Shown in pieces: positions 21,923 through 30,020 of a stretch of DNA of 64,000 nucleotides (position 1 is the first letter of the stretch; the number at the start of each line of letters is the position of its first letter). The position numbers and the translations under genes were made by a program. This DNA comes from Streptomyces liliifuscus (GTDB lineage: Bacteria > Actinomycetota > Actinomycetes > Streptomycetales > Streptomycetaceae): positions 5,084,001 through 5,148,000 of the forward strand of contig NZ_CP066831.1 in NCBI RefSeq assembly GCF_016598615.1. Direction: 5' to 3'. A model generated the notes under the pieces. It was not told the DNA's origin. It saw only the letters and a program-made list of their open reading frames with translations, and did no database searches.

Positions 21923-22809
21923 ACCGCCTCCCCCGGATCGGTGATGCGGTCGAGCTGGGTGCGCAGCAGCAACGCGACTCCCTCGGTGTTCAGTGGCCTG
22001 ATCCCGGACGCGGTGGCGCTGACCAGCACGTCTCCCTCGTACGCGGAGCAGAACATCGCCTCGATCTCCTCGCCCGTGGTCTTCGGCTGCAGAAAGCACT
22101 TGGCGTTTTTGTGGCCCTTGACGGCGGGGCCCGCGCGGAAGACGTCCATGGCGTCGAGGAACTCGTTCTGGAACGTCGCGATGTCCCGGACGGCCGCCTT
22201 GTTCTCCATCCGGGACAGCACGACGCTCACCGCGAAAGCGGTCTTCGAGTCGGCGTAGGAGTTGCCCGCCGTGCTGATGTAGCTGCGCATCGCCATGCCC
22301 TGGACGCGCTGCTTGTCGATCTGTTTCTCCAGCCGCAGTCGCTGGGAGCGGGGCAGGCCGCGCAGCGACTCCTTGCGCAGGGCGACGGCCTCGGCACCGC
22401 TGAGGCGGGCGTCGTAGCCGTACTCGTTGAGGTCGGGGCCGCGGCCCCAGTCGTCCTCCCCGTACGGGACGAGCAGACCGGCCAGCCCTGTGGCGGCGGC
22501 CGGCTTCCTGTCGTCCGCCTTGTCCGCCGGGATGTCCCAGACCGGCGCGCCCGCGTCCCGGTCGGCGTCGTTCACGGTCACGACGGTGTAGCCGGTGCCT
22601 GCGAGGACGGCGGCGACCAGGAGGCCGGCACCGACGAGGGCGGCGATCCGGCCACGGCGTACGGGTACGGGCTTCTTCGCGTCCGGCGCCACGGGCTCGG
22701 CCGCCAGTGTGGCGTCCACCGGCTCCACCGGCACCTCGGGCTCGACCGACACCTCGGGCTCGACCGGCCCGGCTTCCCCCGTGGGGACACTGCTCGGGTC
22801 GTCGCTCAC
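21919..22809 (-). CDS. membrane-anchored extracytoplasmic protein, second of three tandem genes
   Basis: The 296-residue protein has an acidic Pro/Glu-rich cytosolic tail (EPEVSVEPEVPVEPV), one membrane helix (IAALVGAGLLVAAVLAGTGYTVV, about 55-77) and an exported domain with two Cys (KCFLQP and MFCSAYEG) that may form a disulfide. It overlaps both neighbours by four bases. It contains a region resembling ordered helices (ALRKESLRGLPRSQRLRLEKQ). No family recognised. Confidence 0.8.
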   Translation of the reverse strand: MSDDPSSVPTGEAGPVEPEVSVEPEVPVEPVDATLAAEPVAPDAKKPVPVRRGRIAALVGAGLLVAAVLAGTGYTVVTVNDADRDAGAPVWDIPADKADDRKPAAATGLAGLLVPYGEDDWGRGPDLNEYGYDARLSGAEAVALRKESLRGLPRSQRLRLEKQIDKQRVQGMAMRSYISTAGNSYADSKTAFAVSVVLSRMENKAAVRDIATFQNEFLDAMDVFRAGPAVKGHKNAKCFLQPKTTGEEIEAMFCSAYEGDVLVSATASGIRPLNTEGVALLLRTQLDRITDPGEAV

Positions 22810-23594
22810 AGCCGCTCCATCTGCCGCTCGGCCAGGTCCATGATCTTCGCCTTGGCGATCGGCCTGCTGTCGTTCACGAAGATCTGCATGGCGATGTCGC
22901 CCCGCCAGGCATGCGCCTCGGCCGTGTACATCGGGAGGTATCCGGCCTTGTTCTCGGGCTGCTTCCGTACGTACGCCATGCCGTCGCCGGTGCCGGGGAC
23001 GGCCCAGCTGTCCGTGTCGTACTCCGCCTCGCCGTACTGCTCGCCCTCCACCCGTTCACGGGCGGCCAGGCGCTCCTCCTGGCGGTACTGCACGAGCCGG
23101 ATCACGACCGAATGCGTGCCGCCCGTCTGCCAGGCGGTGACGGCCGCGCGCCGGAACTCGTCGTCGATGAGGGTGCTGTAGGCCGCCGTCGGCTCGGTGT
23201 ACCCGTCCGCGTACGTGTCGAGACCCACCCACCCGTCGACGCCTTCGGCGGAGGTTATGTCCCGCGCCCCGCCCGGCCGCTTGATCAGGAGTTTGCGCAG
23301 GTCACCGTCGGTCCTCACCCTGCGGTCCTGTGCGGCCGACAGGGGCTGGGGCCCGTTGCCCTCGGCCTGCGGAAGCGACGGCTGCGAGAGCGACGGCAGC
23401 TCGGTGGGCTCGCGGTCGGCCTGGATCAGGTATCCGGCACAGGTGCCGGCGACCACCCCGAGCACGGCAGCCGTGGCGATCAGGACCGTCGTACGTCCAC
23501 GTCGGCGCACACGAGCCGCAGCCGCCGGTTCCTCCACCGAACCCACCAAACCTGATGTTTCGGGCACTTCAGGTACTTCCAAGACGTCCCCCAC
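22806..23594 (-). CDS. membrane-anchored extracytoplasmic protein, first of three tandem genes
   Basis: The 262-residue protein has a short cytosolic tail, one membrane helix (TTVLIATAAVLGVVAGTCAGYLI, about 35-57) and an exported domain (DLRKLLIKRPGGARDI ... THSVVIRLVQYRQEERLAA). It heads the operon from a GTG with a weak ribosome binding site; the gene to its right points the other way. The three proteins share topology and general layout, which suggests that they form a membrane complex or arose by duplication. Function unknown. Confidence 0.78.
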   Translation of the reverse strand: MGDVLEVPEVPETSGLVGSVEEPAAAARVRRRGRTTVLIATAAVLGVVAGTCAGYLIQADREPTELPSLSQPSLPQAEGNGPQPLSAAQDRRVRTDGDLRKLLIKRPGGARDITSAEGVDGWVGLDTYADGYTEPTAAYSTLIDDEFRRAAVTAWQTGGTHSVVIRLVQYRQEERLAARERVEGEQYGEAEYDTDSWAVPGTGDGMAYVRKQPENKAGYLPMYTAEAHAWRGDIAMQIFVNDSRPIAKAKIMDLAERQMERL

Positions 23595-23683
23595 AGAACG
23601 CGAAGTGCGGATTCCGTATCCGCGCGCACAGGAGACCCATGGCCAACACGTGGGGTTGCAAGGGAGTTGATTACGATTCGACC

Positions 23684-24046
23684 ATGGCGAAGAAGCTCGT
23701 GATCAAGGTGACGGCGGGGGCCGATGCTCCCGAACGCTGCTCGCAGGCGTTCACGGTGGCGGCGGTCGCCGTGGCCAGTGGGGTGGACGTGTCGCTGTGG
23801 CTGACGGGCGAGTCCGCGTGGTTCGCGCTGCCGGGCCGGGCCGCCGAGTTCGAGCTGCCGCACGCGGCCCCGCTCCCCGACCTGCTCGACTCGATCCTGG
23901 CCGGCGGCCGCCTCACCCTCTGCACACAGTGCGCCGCCCGCCGGGACATCACAGAGAAGGACGTCATCGAGGGCGTACGCATCGCAGGCGCCCAGGTCTT
24001 CGTCCAGGAGGCCATGAGCGACGAGACGCAGGCACTCGTCTACTGA
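23684..24046 (+). CDS. DsrE-like small protein
   Basis: The 120-residue protein starts MAKKLVIKVTAGADAPERCS and has the DsrE/DsrF-like alternating fold, ending VFVQEAMSDETQALVY. It has a CTQC pair near residue 86. DsrE-type proteins move sulfur in persulfide form, but the role here is not established. ATG 23684 lies six bases after TACGAT, suggesting a leaderless transcript. An in-frame ATG at 23639 with AGGAGA six bases upstream is an alternative start and would add 15 residues (MANTWGCKGVDYDST). Confidence 0.82.
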   Translation: MAKKLVIKVTAGADAPERCSQAFTVAAVAVASGVDVSLWLTGESAWFALPGRAAEFELPHAAPLPDLLDSILAGGRLTLCTQCAARRDITEKDVIEGVRIAGAQVFVQEAMSDETQALVY

Positions 24047-24062
24047 CCCGGGACCGGGACGG

Positions 24063-24323
24063 TCACTGCCGGCGTTTCTTGCCGTCCAGTTCGTCCCACC
24101 AGTCGTCGGACTTGGGGTCGCCGGACGGGTCGTCCCACCAGCGGTCGTCGGGGCCTCGGCGGTTGGCCGCCATGGCCGCGATCGGGGGAATCACCATGGC
24201 CACGACGCACATACCGACCGCCACGGGCACCGACCAGAGCCGCACGACTCCCCAGGCCAGCACGAACAGCCCGATGCACGTCCCCATCATGGCGAAATAC
24301 ACGTGACGCCTTCGCGCGTACAT
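24063..24323 (-). CDS. DUF3099 family membrane protein
   Basis: The 86-residue protein has two membrane helices (YFAMMGTCIGLFVLAWGVVRL and VPVAVGMCVVAMVIPPIAAMAA) and an acidic Trp-rich tail (DDRWWDDPSGDPKSDDWWDEL), the layout of DUF3099 proteins of actinobacteria. It is convergent with the DsrE-like gene, 16 bases apart. Function unknown. Confidence 0.85.
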   Translation of the reverse strand: MYARRRHVYFAMMGTCIGLFVLAWGVVRLWSVPVAVGMCVVAMVIPPIAAMAANRRGPDDRWWDDPSGDPKSDDWWDELDGKKRRQ

Positions 24324-24346
24324 ACATCCAGCGTAGGCCTGGGCGA

Positions 24347-24407
24347 GCCGAAGGGCCGCACCCCTTTACCGGTAAGCGTCCAACCCCCGGGGGTGCGGCC
24401 CTTCGGC
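24347..24407 (-). terminator. terminator of the sulfurtransferase-DUF1416 operon
   Basis: An 18-bp perfect stem, GCCGAAGGGCCGCACCCC (24347-24364) with GGGGTGCGGCCCTTCGGC (24390-24407), 40 bases after the DUF1416 stop codon. Confidence 0.88.
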
Positions 24408-24446
24408 CGTTTATACGGTGTCTGCCGTCAGGTGGTTCAGACGGGT

Positions 24447-24734
24447 TCAGACGGTGATGGCCACTTCGGCCAGGCCGCCGGTCTGGGCGACGACCGTGCG
24501 GTCGGCCGTGCCGCCGGGAACGAGGGCGCGGACGGTCCAGGTGCCCTCGGCCGCGTAGAAGCGGAACTGTCCGGTCGCCGAGGTCGGGACCTCGGCGGTG
24601 AACTCGCCGGTCGAGTCCAGGAGGCGGACATAGCCCACCACCGGCTCGCCGTCCTTGGTCACCTGACCCTGGATGGTGGTCTCACCGGGCTTGATCGTCG
24701 AGGCGTCCGGGCCGCCGGCCTTCGCTCCACACAT
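24447..24734 (-). CDS. DUF1416 family protein
   Basis: The 95-residue protein is a beta-rich domain (TIQGQVTKDGEPVVGYVRLLDSTGEFTAEVPTSATGQFRFYAAEGTWTVRAL) that regularly follows the CysA-type sulfurtransferase gene in actinobacteria, as it does here, 36 bases downstream. The conserved N-terminal MCGAKAGG includes a Cys. It is thought to accompany thiosulfate metabolism; biochemical role unknown. Confidence 0.9.
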   Translation of the reverse strand: MCGAKAGGPDASTIKPGETTIQGQVTKDGEPVVGYVRLLDSTGEFTAEVPTSATGQFRFYAAEGTWTVRALVPGGTADRTVVAQTGGLAEVAITV

Positions 24735-24770
24735 GTTTCGTTTCCGTCCTTCAGGCCTTGTCTTCGAGGA

Positions 24771-25610
24771 TTACTTGTTGGCGCCGAGCTCGATCGGGAC
24801 GCCGACGAGGGAGCCGTACTCGGTCCACGAGCCGTCGTAGTTCTTGACGTTCTCGACGCCGAGCAGCTCGTGCAGCACGAACCAGGTGAGCGCGGAACGC
24901 TCACCGATGCGGCAGTACGCGATGGTGTCCTTGGCGAGGTCGACCTGCTCCTCGGCGTAGAGCTCCTTGAGCTCGTCGTCCGACTTGAAGGTGCCGTCGT
25001 CGTTGGCGTTCTTCGACCACGGGATGTTGCGCGCGGACGGGACGTGGCCCGGACGCTGCGACTGCTCCTGCGGCAGGTGGGCCGGCGCGAGCAGCTTGCC
25101 GCTGAACTCGTCGGGCGACCGGACGTCGACCAGGTTCTGCGAACCGATGGCCGCCACGACGTCGTCGCGGAAGGCGCGGATCGCGGTGTTCTGGGCCTTC
25201 GCCTTGTAGTCGGTCGTGGCGCGGGTGGGCACCTCGGCGACCAGGTCGCGGGAGTCGAGCTCCCACTTCTTGCGGCCGCCGTCGAGAAGCTTCACGTTCT
25301 CGTGGCCGTACAGCTTGAAGTACCAGTAGGCGTAGGACGCGAACCAGTTGTTGTTGCCGCCGTAGAGGACGACCAGGGTGTCGTTGCCGATGCCCTTCTC
25401 CGACAGGAGCTTCTCGAAGCCGGCCTGGTCGACGAAGTCACGGCGGACCGGGTCCTGGAGGTCCTTGGTCCAGTCGATCCGGATCGCGTTGCGGATGTGG
25501 TTCTTCTCGTACGCGGACGTGTCCTCGTCGACCTCGACGATGGCCACGCTGGGGTCGTCCAGGTGGTCCTGGACCCAGTCGGCGTCTACCAGGACGTCGC
25601 TGCGGCTCAT
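24771..25610 (-). CDS. cysA: thiosulfate sulfurtransferase, rhodanese family
   Basis: The 279-residue protein has two rhodanese domains; the second carries the active-site loop CRIGERS with its Cys near residue 233. Conserved phrases include GGNNNWFASYAYWYFKLYGH and NIPWSKNANDDGTFK. It transfers sulfur from thiosulfate to an acceptor in the cytosol and is common in Streptomyces as CysA. A cysteine-containing leader peptide lies upstream, so expression probably responds to cysteine supply. DUF1416 is the next gene of the operon. Confidence 0.92.
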   Translation of the reverse strand: MSRSDVLVDADWVQDHLDDPSVAIVEVDEDTSAYEKNHIRNAIRIDWTKDLQDPVRRDFVDQAGFEKLLSEKGIGNDTLVVLYGGNNNWFASYAYWYFKLYGHENVKLLDGGRKKWELDSRDLVAEVPTRATTDYKAKAQNTAIRAFRDDVVAAIGSQNLVDVRSPDEFSGKLLAPAHLPQEQSQRPGHVPSARNIPWSKNANDDGTFKSDDELKELYAEEQVDLAKDTIAYCRIGERSALTWFVLHELLGVENVKNYDGSWTEYGSLVGVPIELGANK

Positions 25611-25765
25611 GCTCGTTCTCCTCCGGGGCAGTTGCGGCGGGGCGTTGCGTCAGAAATGGGGTGCGATACGCGCTCGACGATCGGCTGCGATGGCGTACGC
25701 GGCGCAGGGGTGGCCCCGACGAGAGAGGTCGAAGGGCCCGGCTCGCGGAAGTACGGCGCTTCCGC

Positions 25766-25846
25766 TCAGAAAGTGCGACAGAGCATGGCGGCGACGCGGC
25801 ACAGGTCTACTGCCCGCCGCTTCGTGAGATCCGCCTGTCGCTTCAT
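25766..25846 (-). CDS. cysteine-containing leader peptide upstream of the sulfurtransferase
   Basis: ATG 25846 starts a 26-codon peptide, MKRQADLTKRRAVDLCRVAA then MLCRTF, with Cys at 16 and 23. The RRxVDLCRVA core is the recurrent actinobacterial leader-peptide motif found before sulfur-metabolism genes. The ATG lies seven bases after TACGAT, with GTGACA 18 bases further up, so the transcript is probably leaderless. The 155 bases between its stop and the sulfurtransferase gene would hold the attenuator. Translation rate at Cys codons likely controls downstream expression, as shown for polycysteine leaders in mycobacteria. Confidence 0.8.
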   Translation of the reverse strand: MKRQADLTKRRAVDLCRVAAMLCRTF

Positions 25847-25883
25847 GACGTCGATCGTAGGGACGGACAGGCGGGCATGTCAC
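25847..25883 (-). promoter_or_regulatory. promoter of the leader-peptide/sulfurtransferase operon
   Basis: On the minus strand GTGACA, an 18-bp spacer and TACGAT precede the leader ATG by seven bases. Both hexamers fit the housekeeping HrdB consensus. Confidence 0.65.
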
Positions 25884-26097
25884 CGGTGTGTCGTATTCTG
25901 AGACGCGATCGTCCGCGATGTGGGATGAGGAGGGTGTCCGGCCCGTTTTCTCCCGGCCCCGGAGGCGCTGCAGCCGTCGTCACATCTCTCGCACATCTGC
26001 TGTGCGGACGGGGGTGTCTCGCCTTTCGGACGGACCCGGACGGTCACTCGATCGGGGCCAGGGTTCGTCCTGGCCGGTGGCCGGATGCCCTGACTCC

Positions 26098-26865
26098 CTA
26101 CCCGACCAGGCTGACGTCCGAACCCTTCACCTTGATGTCGACGCCCTTCGGGGCCGCCTCGACCTTGTCGAGCTTGATGCCGCCGGGCAGGCCGTCGATC
26201 TGCTGCCGGAAGTCGGTGATCAGGCGGACCTTGTCCTCGGCGAGCTGGACGCCCAGGTTGGGGAGGGAGTCGGCCTGCACCTCGACGGTGTCGCCCTTGA
26301 CGCTGACCGAGCTGAGCACGGAGACCGGGCGGGGGAGCTTGGTGCCGAGCACCGTGGCCTCGACCTCGACCTTGATCTTGCCGTTGCCGCCGTCGGAGAG
26401 GCCCACGACCTTGGCGGTGACTCCACTCGCGACGTCCACGGGTTCGGCCTTCGCCGCCTTGAGGAGTTCGTCGTACGTGATCGTCGCCGTGCCGGTCGCC
26501 GTGGCGGCCTTCGCGGAGCTGTAGTCGCCGGAGAACGCGACGCCTCGCATCTGGGCGGTGAGGTCGTCGATACGGATCTTGTCCGGGGCGGTGCCGCTGG
26601 AGGCGCCCGTGCCGCCGGTGGCGCCGCTCGTGTCGGCCTCGTAGTTCTTGATGCCGACCTCCACCTCGTCCAGTTCGCCGCCGACGACCTGAGTGAGGAA
26701 GGGGAAGCCCTTGATCGAGACGCTGGGGGTGGTGGCCAGGCCCTCGTTGGTCTTCAGCCTGTCCGCGGCCTCGTCCTCGGCGAAGCCGACGGCCACGCGG
26801 TCGGCGATGATGAAGAGGCCGCCGAGGATGACGGTCACGATCAGAAGTATTCGTAGTGCTCGCAT
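26098..26865 (-). CDS. DUF2993 (LmeA-like) phospholipid-binding protein
   Basis: The 255-residue protein has an N-terminal signal-anchor (ILLIVTVILGGLFIIADRVAVG) and a DUF2993 domain (SIKGFPFLTQVVGGELDEVEV and IRIDDLTAQMRGVAFSGDY). Mycobacterial LmeA of this family binds phospholipids and is needed for mature lipomannan; here a general envelope lipid role is inferred. A second member lies at 51061-52317. It is transcribed alone, upstream of the leader-peptide operon and in the same direction. Confidence 0.85.
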   Translation of the reverse strand: MRALRILLIVTVILGGLFIIADRVAVGFAEDEAADRLKTNEGLATTPSVSIKGFPFLTQVVGGELDEVEVGIKNYEADTSGATGGTGASSGTAPDKIRIDDLTAQMRGVAFSGDYSSAKAATATGTATITYDELLKAAKAEPVDVASGVTAKVVGLSDGGNGKIKVEVEATVLGTKLPRPVSVLSSVSVKGDTVEVQADSLPNLGVQLAEDKVRLITDFRQQIDGLPGGIKLDKVEAAPKGVDIKVKGSDVSLVG

Positions 26866-26992
26866 GGTTTTCGTGTTCCCCCACCTTGGCGGTCTCCTGG
26901 CGCGAGGGTAACCCTGCCGGGGCCTCCGGCCGGGGGGACGGGGGGAGTTGTCGATCAGCTGTGACAGGGGTGACCGCGGGACCAGCCCTTTT

Positions 26993-27187
26993 CCTCGCCC
27001 CCGCCGCCCCTACCCATTCCCGTCCCTTACTCAGGGGCTCCGCCCCCGAACCCCCGTATCGGCCTGAACGGCCTCGTCCTCAAACGCCGGACGGGCTGGT
27101 AGTCAGCCCCTCCGGCGTTTGAGGAGCGGGGGTTCGGGGGCTGGCCCCCGAAAGGGACGGGAATGGGTAGGGGCGGCGGGGGCGAGG
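26993..27187. repeat. 195-bp nested palindrome with 36-bp perfect outer arms
   Basis: Outer arms 26993-27028 and 27152-27187 are perfect 36-bp inverted copies. Inside them CCCCCGAACCCCC (27043-27055) pairs with GGGGGTTCGGGGG (27128-27140), and CCTCAAACGCCGGA (27078-27091) pairs with TCCGGCGTTTGAGG (27111-27124), itself enclosing GGGCTG/CAGCCC. The inner hairpin CTCAAACGCCGG is a known kind of Streptomyces intergenic repeat. It sits between two minus-strand genes and surely ends transcription of the upstream one. The rest of 26866-27200 holds no gene. Confidence 0.92.
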
Positions 27188-27200
27188 AAGGGCGGTCTCG

Positions 27201-28502
27201 TCAGGCCAGCGCGCGGCCCAGTACGTAGATTGCCGGGGCCGCTGCTGCCAAGGGGAGGGCGACCCCCGCGGTGAAGTGGACGAAGCGGGACGGGTAGTCG
27301 TAGCTGGCTACTCGGTGGCCGATCAGGGCGCAGGCGGCGGCACCCGCGCCGAGGAGTGCGCCGGACGGCACACCGAGGTCGGTCGGACCGCCCGCCACAG
27401 CCCCCGCGGCCGCGCCCGCCACCAACGCCACAACCACCGAGACGACCGTCGGCAGAGGCAGCGCGCGGGCCAGCACCGCCGCCCCGACCGCCACCGCCCC
27501 CACCGTCACCGCGTCCGGCTCCGCCGCCAGATGCCCCGTCGCCACGATCGCCAGCGCCGCCGAGACGACCGTGGCCATCAGCCCGGACATCCGCTCGTCC
27601 GCCGACGCACGGCTGCGGAGCTGGAGGACCAGGGTCAGCAGCACCCAGACGCCCAGCGTGCCGAGGATCGCGGCGGGAGCGTTCTCCCGCCCGGCCGCGA
27701 GCAGCGCCACGTCCGAGGTGAGCGCGCCCGCGAAGGCGAGCACGATGCCCTGCCTGGCAGGCCACATCCCGTTCAGCCGGAACCAGCCCGCCGCGGTCAC
27801 CGCCTGGAGGATCACCAGCGGTACGACCAGTGCGTACTCCCCGATTGCCGCCGCCCCTGCCATCAGCAGCCCGAGGACCGCCGTCAGCGCGGCCGGCTGC
27901 AGGCCGGGCTCGATGATCGGCGAACGCCCCTCCGCACGGGCCCGCTGGGCGGCGGTGAGGCGGGTGTTTCCGGTGACGGTGGCCGGCCCGTACTCCGGCG
28001 CGGAGGCAGGAGAGGGAGCCTGTGCGCCTGGCACGGGCGCGTGCGCCTGGTTTCCGTAGCCGTGAGCGTCCTGGCCGCCCAGACCGTCCTGATGGCCCTG
28101 ATGCCCCTGTGGTCCCTGCGCGCCCTGGTAGCCCTGCGGCTGGGCCGCCTGGCCCTGCTGGTTCCAACCCGTCTCCGCAGGCATCGGCTGCCCCACCACC
28201 CCGTACTGACCGCCCTGAGCCCCTTGAGCGGCTTGAGCGCCGTACTGAGCCGCGTACTGCTGCTCCCCCGGACCGTGCGGAGCCTGCTGCGGCAAGTACG
28301 CCGTGTCCGCGGCCGGGGCAGGCGCAGGTGCCGTCGGTGTGAGCGGTGGCTGGACCTGGGTCTCCCAGGTCTGGCCCTCCCACTGCTGGGTGTACTGCTG
28401 CTGGTCGGGCTCGGCGTCGGCCTCGTACTGCTGCTGATGGCCCGGCCACCCGGCCGGCGGCTGCTGGTAGGGGTCGTAGCCCTCGTACGGCTGGTTGCTC
28501 AT
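27201..28502 (-). CDS. integral membrane protein with Gln/Pro-rich cytosolic N-terminus
   Basis: The 433-residue protein starts MSNQPYEGYDPYQQPPAGW and has about 190 residues of Gln-, Gly- and Pro-rich low-complexity sequence, then about eight membrane helices (from AALTAVLGLLMAGAAAIGEYALVV to the C-terminus). ATG 28502 has AGGAGGG ahead and lies eight bases after the MoaD-like stop codon. No enzymatic motif is seen. The family is conserved in Streptomyces as an unnamed membrane protein; a role with MoaD is only suggested by position. Confidence 0.82.
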   Translation of the reverse strand: MSNQPYEGYDPYQQPPAGWPGHQQQYEADAEPDQQQYTQQWEGQTWETQVQPPLTPTAPAPAPAADTAYLPQQAPHGPGEQQYAAQYGAQAAQGAQGGQYGVVGQPMPAETGWNQQGQAAQPQGYQGAQGPQGHQGHQDGLGGQDAHGYGNQAHAPVPGAQAPSPASAPEYGPATVTGNTRLTAAQRARAEGRSPIIEPGLQPAALTAVLGLLMAGAAAIGEYALVVPLVILQAVTAAGWFRLNGMWPARQGIVLAFAGALTSDVALLAAGRENAPAAILGTLGVWVLLTLVLQLRSRASADERMSGLMATVVSAALAIVATGHLAAEPDAVTVGAVAVGAAVLARALPLPTVVSVVVALVAGAAAGAVAGGPTDLGVPSGALLGAGAAACALIGHRVASYDYPSRFVHFTAGVALPLAAAAPAIYVLGRALA

Positions 28503-28509
28503 CGTCCCG

Positions 28510-28764
28510 TCACCCTCCTGCGAACGGCGGGAGCACTTCGACCGTGCCGCCCTCGGCCAGCCGTACCGTCTCATGTCCTCGGGTGCCCACGGGGTCACCG
28601 TCGATGAGGAACGAGCATCGCCGCAGGACGCGGACGAGTTCGCCGGGGTGTCGCTCGCGTGCCGCGTCGAGCGCGTCCGCGAGGGTCTCCGCCTCGTACG
28701 GCTCCTCGGCGACGCCCGCTGCGGCCTTGGCGGCGGCCCAGTAACGCACCGTGCCCTTTGCCAT
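28510..28764 (-). CDS. MoaD/ThiS-family small sulfur-carrier protein
   Basis: The 84-residue protein is a ubiquitin-like fold ending in the diagnostic PPFAGG. The Gly-Gly end would be adenylated and thiocarboxylated. Which pathway uses it (molybdopterin, thiamine or another) cannot be told from the sequence. ATG 28764 begins MAKGTVRYWAAAKAAAG, the usual MoaD start. It lies between the alpha/beta hydrolase and the membrane protein in an apparent operon. Confidence 0.9.
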   Translation of the reverse strand: MAKGTVRYWAAAKAAAGVAEEPYEAETLADALDAARERHPGELVRVLRRCSFLIDGDPVGTRGHETVRLAEGGTVEVLPPFAGG

Positions 28765-28848
28765 CTGAATCCTGATTCCTGATTCCTCGGTCGACGGGTC
28801 GACCGTCGGTCGGGTGAATGGGTGACAAGCTGACAAGCACCGCCCAGG

Positions 28849-29742
28849 CTAGCCCGCGGGCGCTGCCGCCCCGGCCGCCCACTGCCCGATGCGGGCCAGC
28901 AGCGCGTCGTCCGCCGCGTTCTCCGCGTGGCCCATTCCCGGCTCCAGCCACAGTTCGGCGTGGCCGTCGGAGGCGTCGGCCAGCATCCGGGGGTGGTCCA
29001 CCGGGAAGTAGCCGTCCTGCTCGCCGTGGACGATCAGCAACGGCGTGGGCGTGATCAGCGGGACCGACTCCACCGGGGAGGAGGGGACGGGGTCCCACTC
29101 GCGGTGGTGGATGCGGGTGCGCAGGCCGTAGCGGCCGACGGCACGGCCCATCGGGCGGGTTACCAGCCAGTGCAGGCGGCGCATAGGGGCCGTGCCCCGG
29201 TAGTACCAGCGAGCGGGTGCGCTCACCGAAACCACGGCGTCCGTATGCGCTCCCGTGCGCCCCTCGTGCTCCTCGCCGCCGGCCGAGTTGATCGCCGCGT
29301 GCCGCAGGACGACCGATCCGCCCATCGAGAACCCGACCGTGGCCACCCGGGTGTGACCGAGTTCTCGTGCCCACTCCACCGCCGCCGCCAGATCTAGCAC
29401 CTCGCGGTCGCCGACCGTCGAACTCCCGCCGGAGGCGCCGTGGCCCCGGAAGGAGAACGTGACGACCGCCCCGTACTGCGTGAAAGCGGTGGCCGCCCGC
29501 CGTACGTGCAGCCGCTCCAGGTCGCCCGTGAAGCCGTGCGCGACGACGATGGCGAGGTCGCCGGGGGCGTCGCCGAGGACATCGTCCGCGGTGTCGGACG
29601 TACCCCTTCCGGGGTCGTACGCGGCATCGATCGTGACCCCGTCGACCGTGCGGAGAAATCTCCGCAGAGGTGGCCGCAGGGTTGTCTCAAGGCGTGGACG
29701 AATCAAAGATCGCGTCACATGACCTGCCGGACCTAGGTTCAT
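28849..29742 (-). CDS. alpha/beta hydrolase
   Basis: The 297-residue protein has the hydrolase elements in order: VVAHGFTGDLERL (oxyanion loop), the nucleophile elbow GFSMGG near residue 160, IVHGEQDGYFPVDH (acid Asp) and GMGHAENA (catalytic His). It resembles serine esterases or lipases. ATG 29742 is used, with GTG 29721 as an alternative; the frame is open further but lacks a start with homology. It is divergent from glnR. Confidence 0.85.
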   Translation of the reverse strand: MNLGPAGHVTRSLIRPRLETTLRPPLRRFLRTVDGVTIDAAYDPGRGTSDTADDVLGDAPGDLAIVVAHGFTGDLERLHVRRAATAFTQYGAVVTFSFRGHGASGGSSTVGDREVLDLAAAVEWARELGHTRVATVGFSMGGSVVLRHAAINSAGGEEHEGRTGAHTDAVVSVSAPARWYYRGTAPMRRLHWLVTRPMGRAVGRYGLRTRIHHREWDPVPSSPVESVPLITPTPLLIVHGEQDGYFPVDHPRMLADASDGHAELWLEPGMGHAENAADDALLARIGQWAAGAAAPAG

Positions 29743-29813
29743 GTGGGCTATTCTGCTGGGCAGAGGACTCGGGCAGCGAAGCCCCCGGGTCCTTTTGCGC
29801 TTTCTGGAGCGTT

Positions 29814-29834
29814 GTATACGAACGCTGTATACGA
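29814..29834. promoter_or_regulatory. direct repeat GTATACGA, candidate regulator site upstream of glnR
   Basis: GTATACGA lies at 29814-29821 and 29827-29834, a 13-bp period, in the 278-bp gap between the divergent hydrolase and glnR genes. GTATAC is itself palindromic. No known GlnR or PhoP box pattern matches it closely. Confidence 0.4.
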
Positions 29835-30020
29835 CTCTCCGGAGAAATGTCGCGACACAAAGTGCGACGTGGGAGCGCAATTGCGGCGCCCAGGGGCGCG
29901 GGAGCCGCGAGCAGTACGAAGCAGTGCCGCAAACGTCCTCGCAGGGACCGAGGAGGAACCAGACGTTATGGGCAAGCAAACCGTGCAAGACCGTGTGACG
30001 ACCCAGGCAGGTGGGGCGCG

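Noticed and set aside
25650..25883. 77-codon minus-strand frame upstream of the sulfurtransferase
   Set aside because: It overlaps the leader peptide in another frame, has Arg-rich translation and no ribosome binding site.
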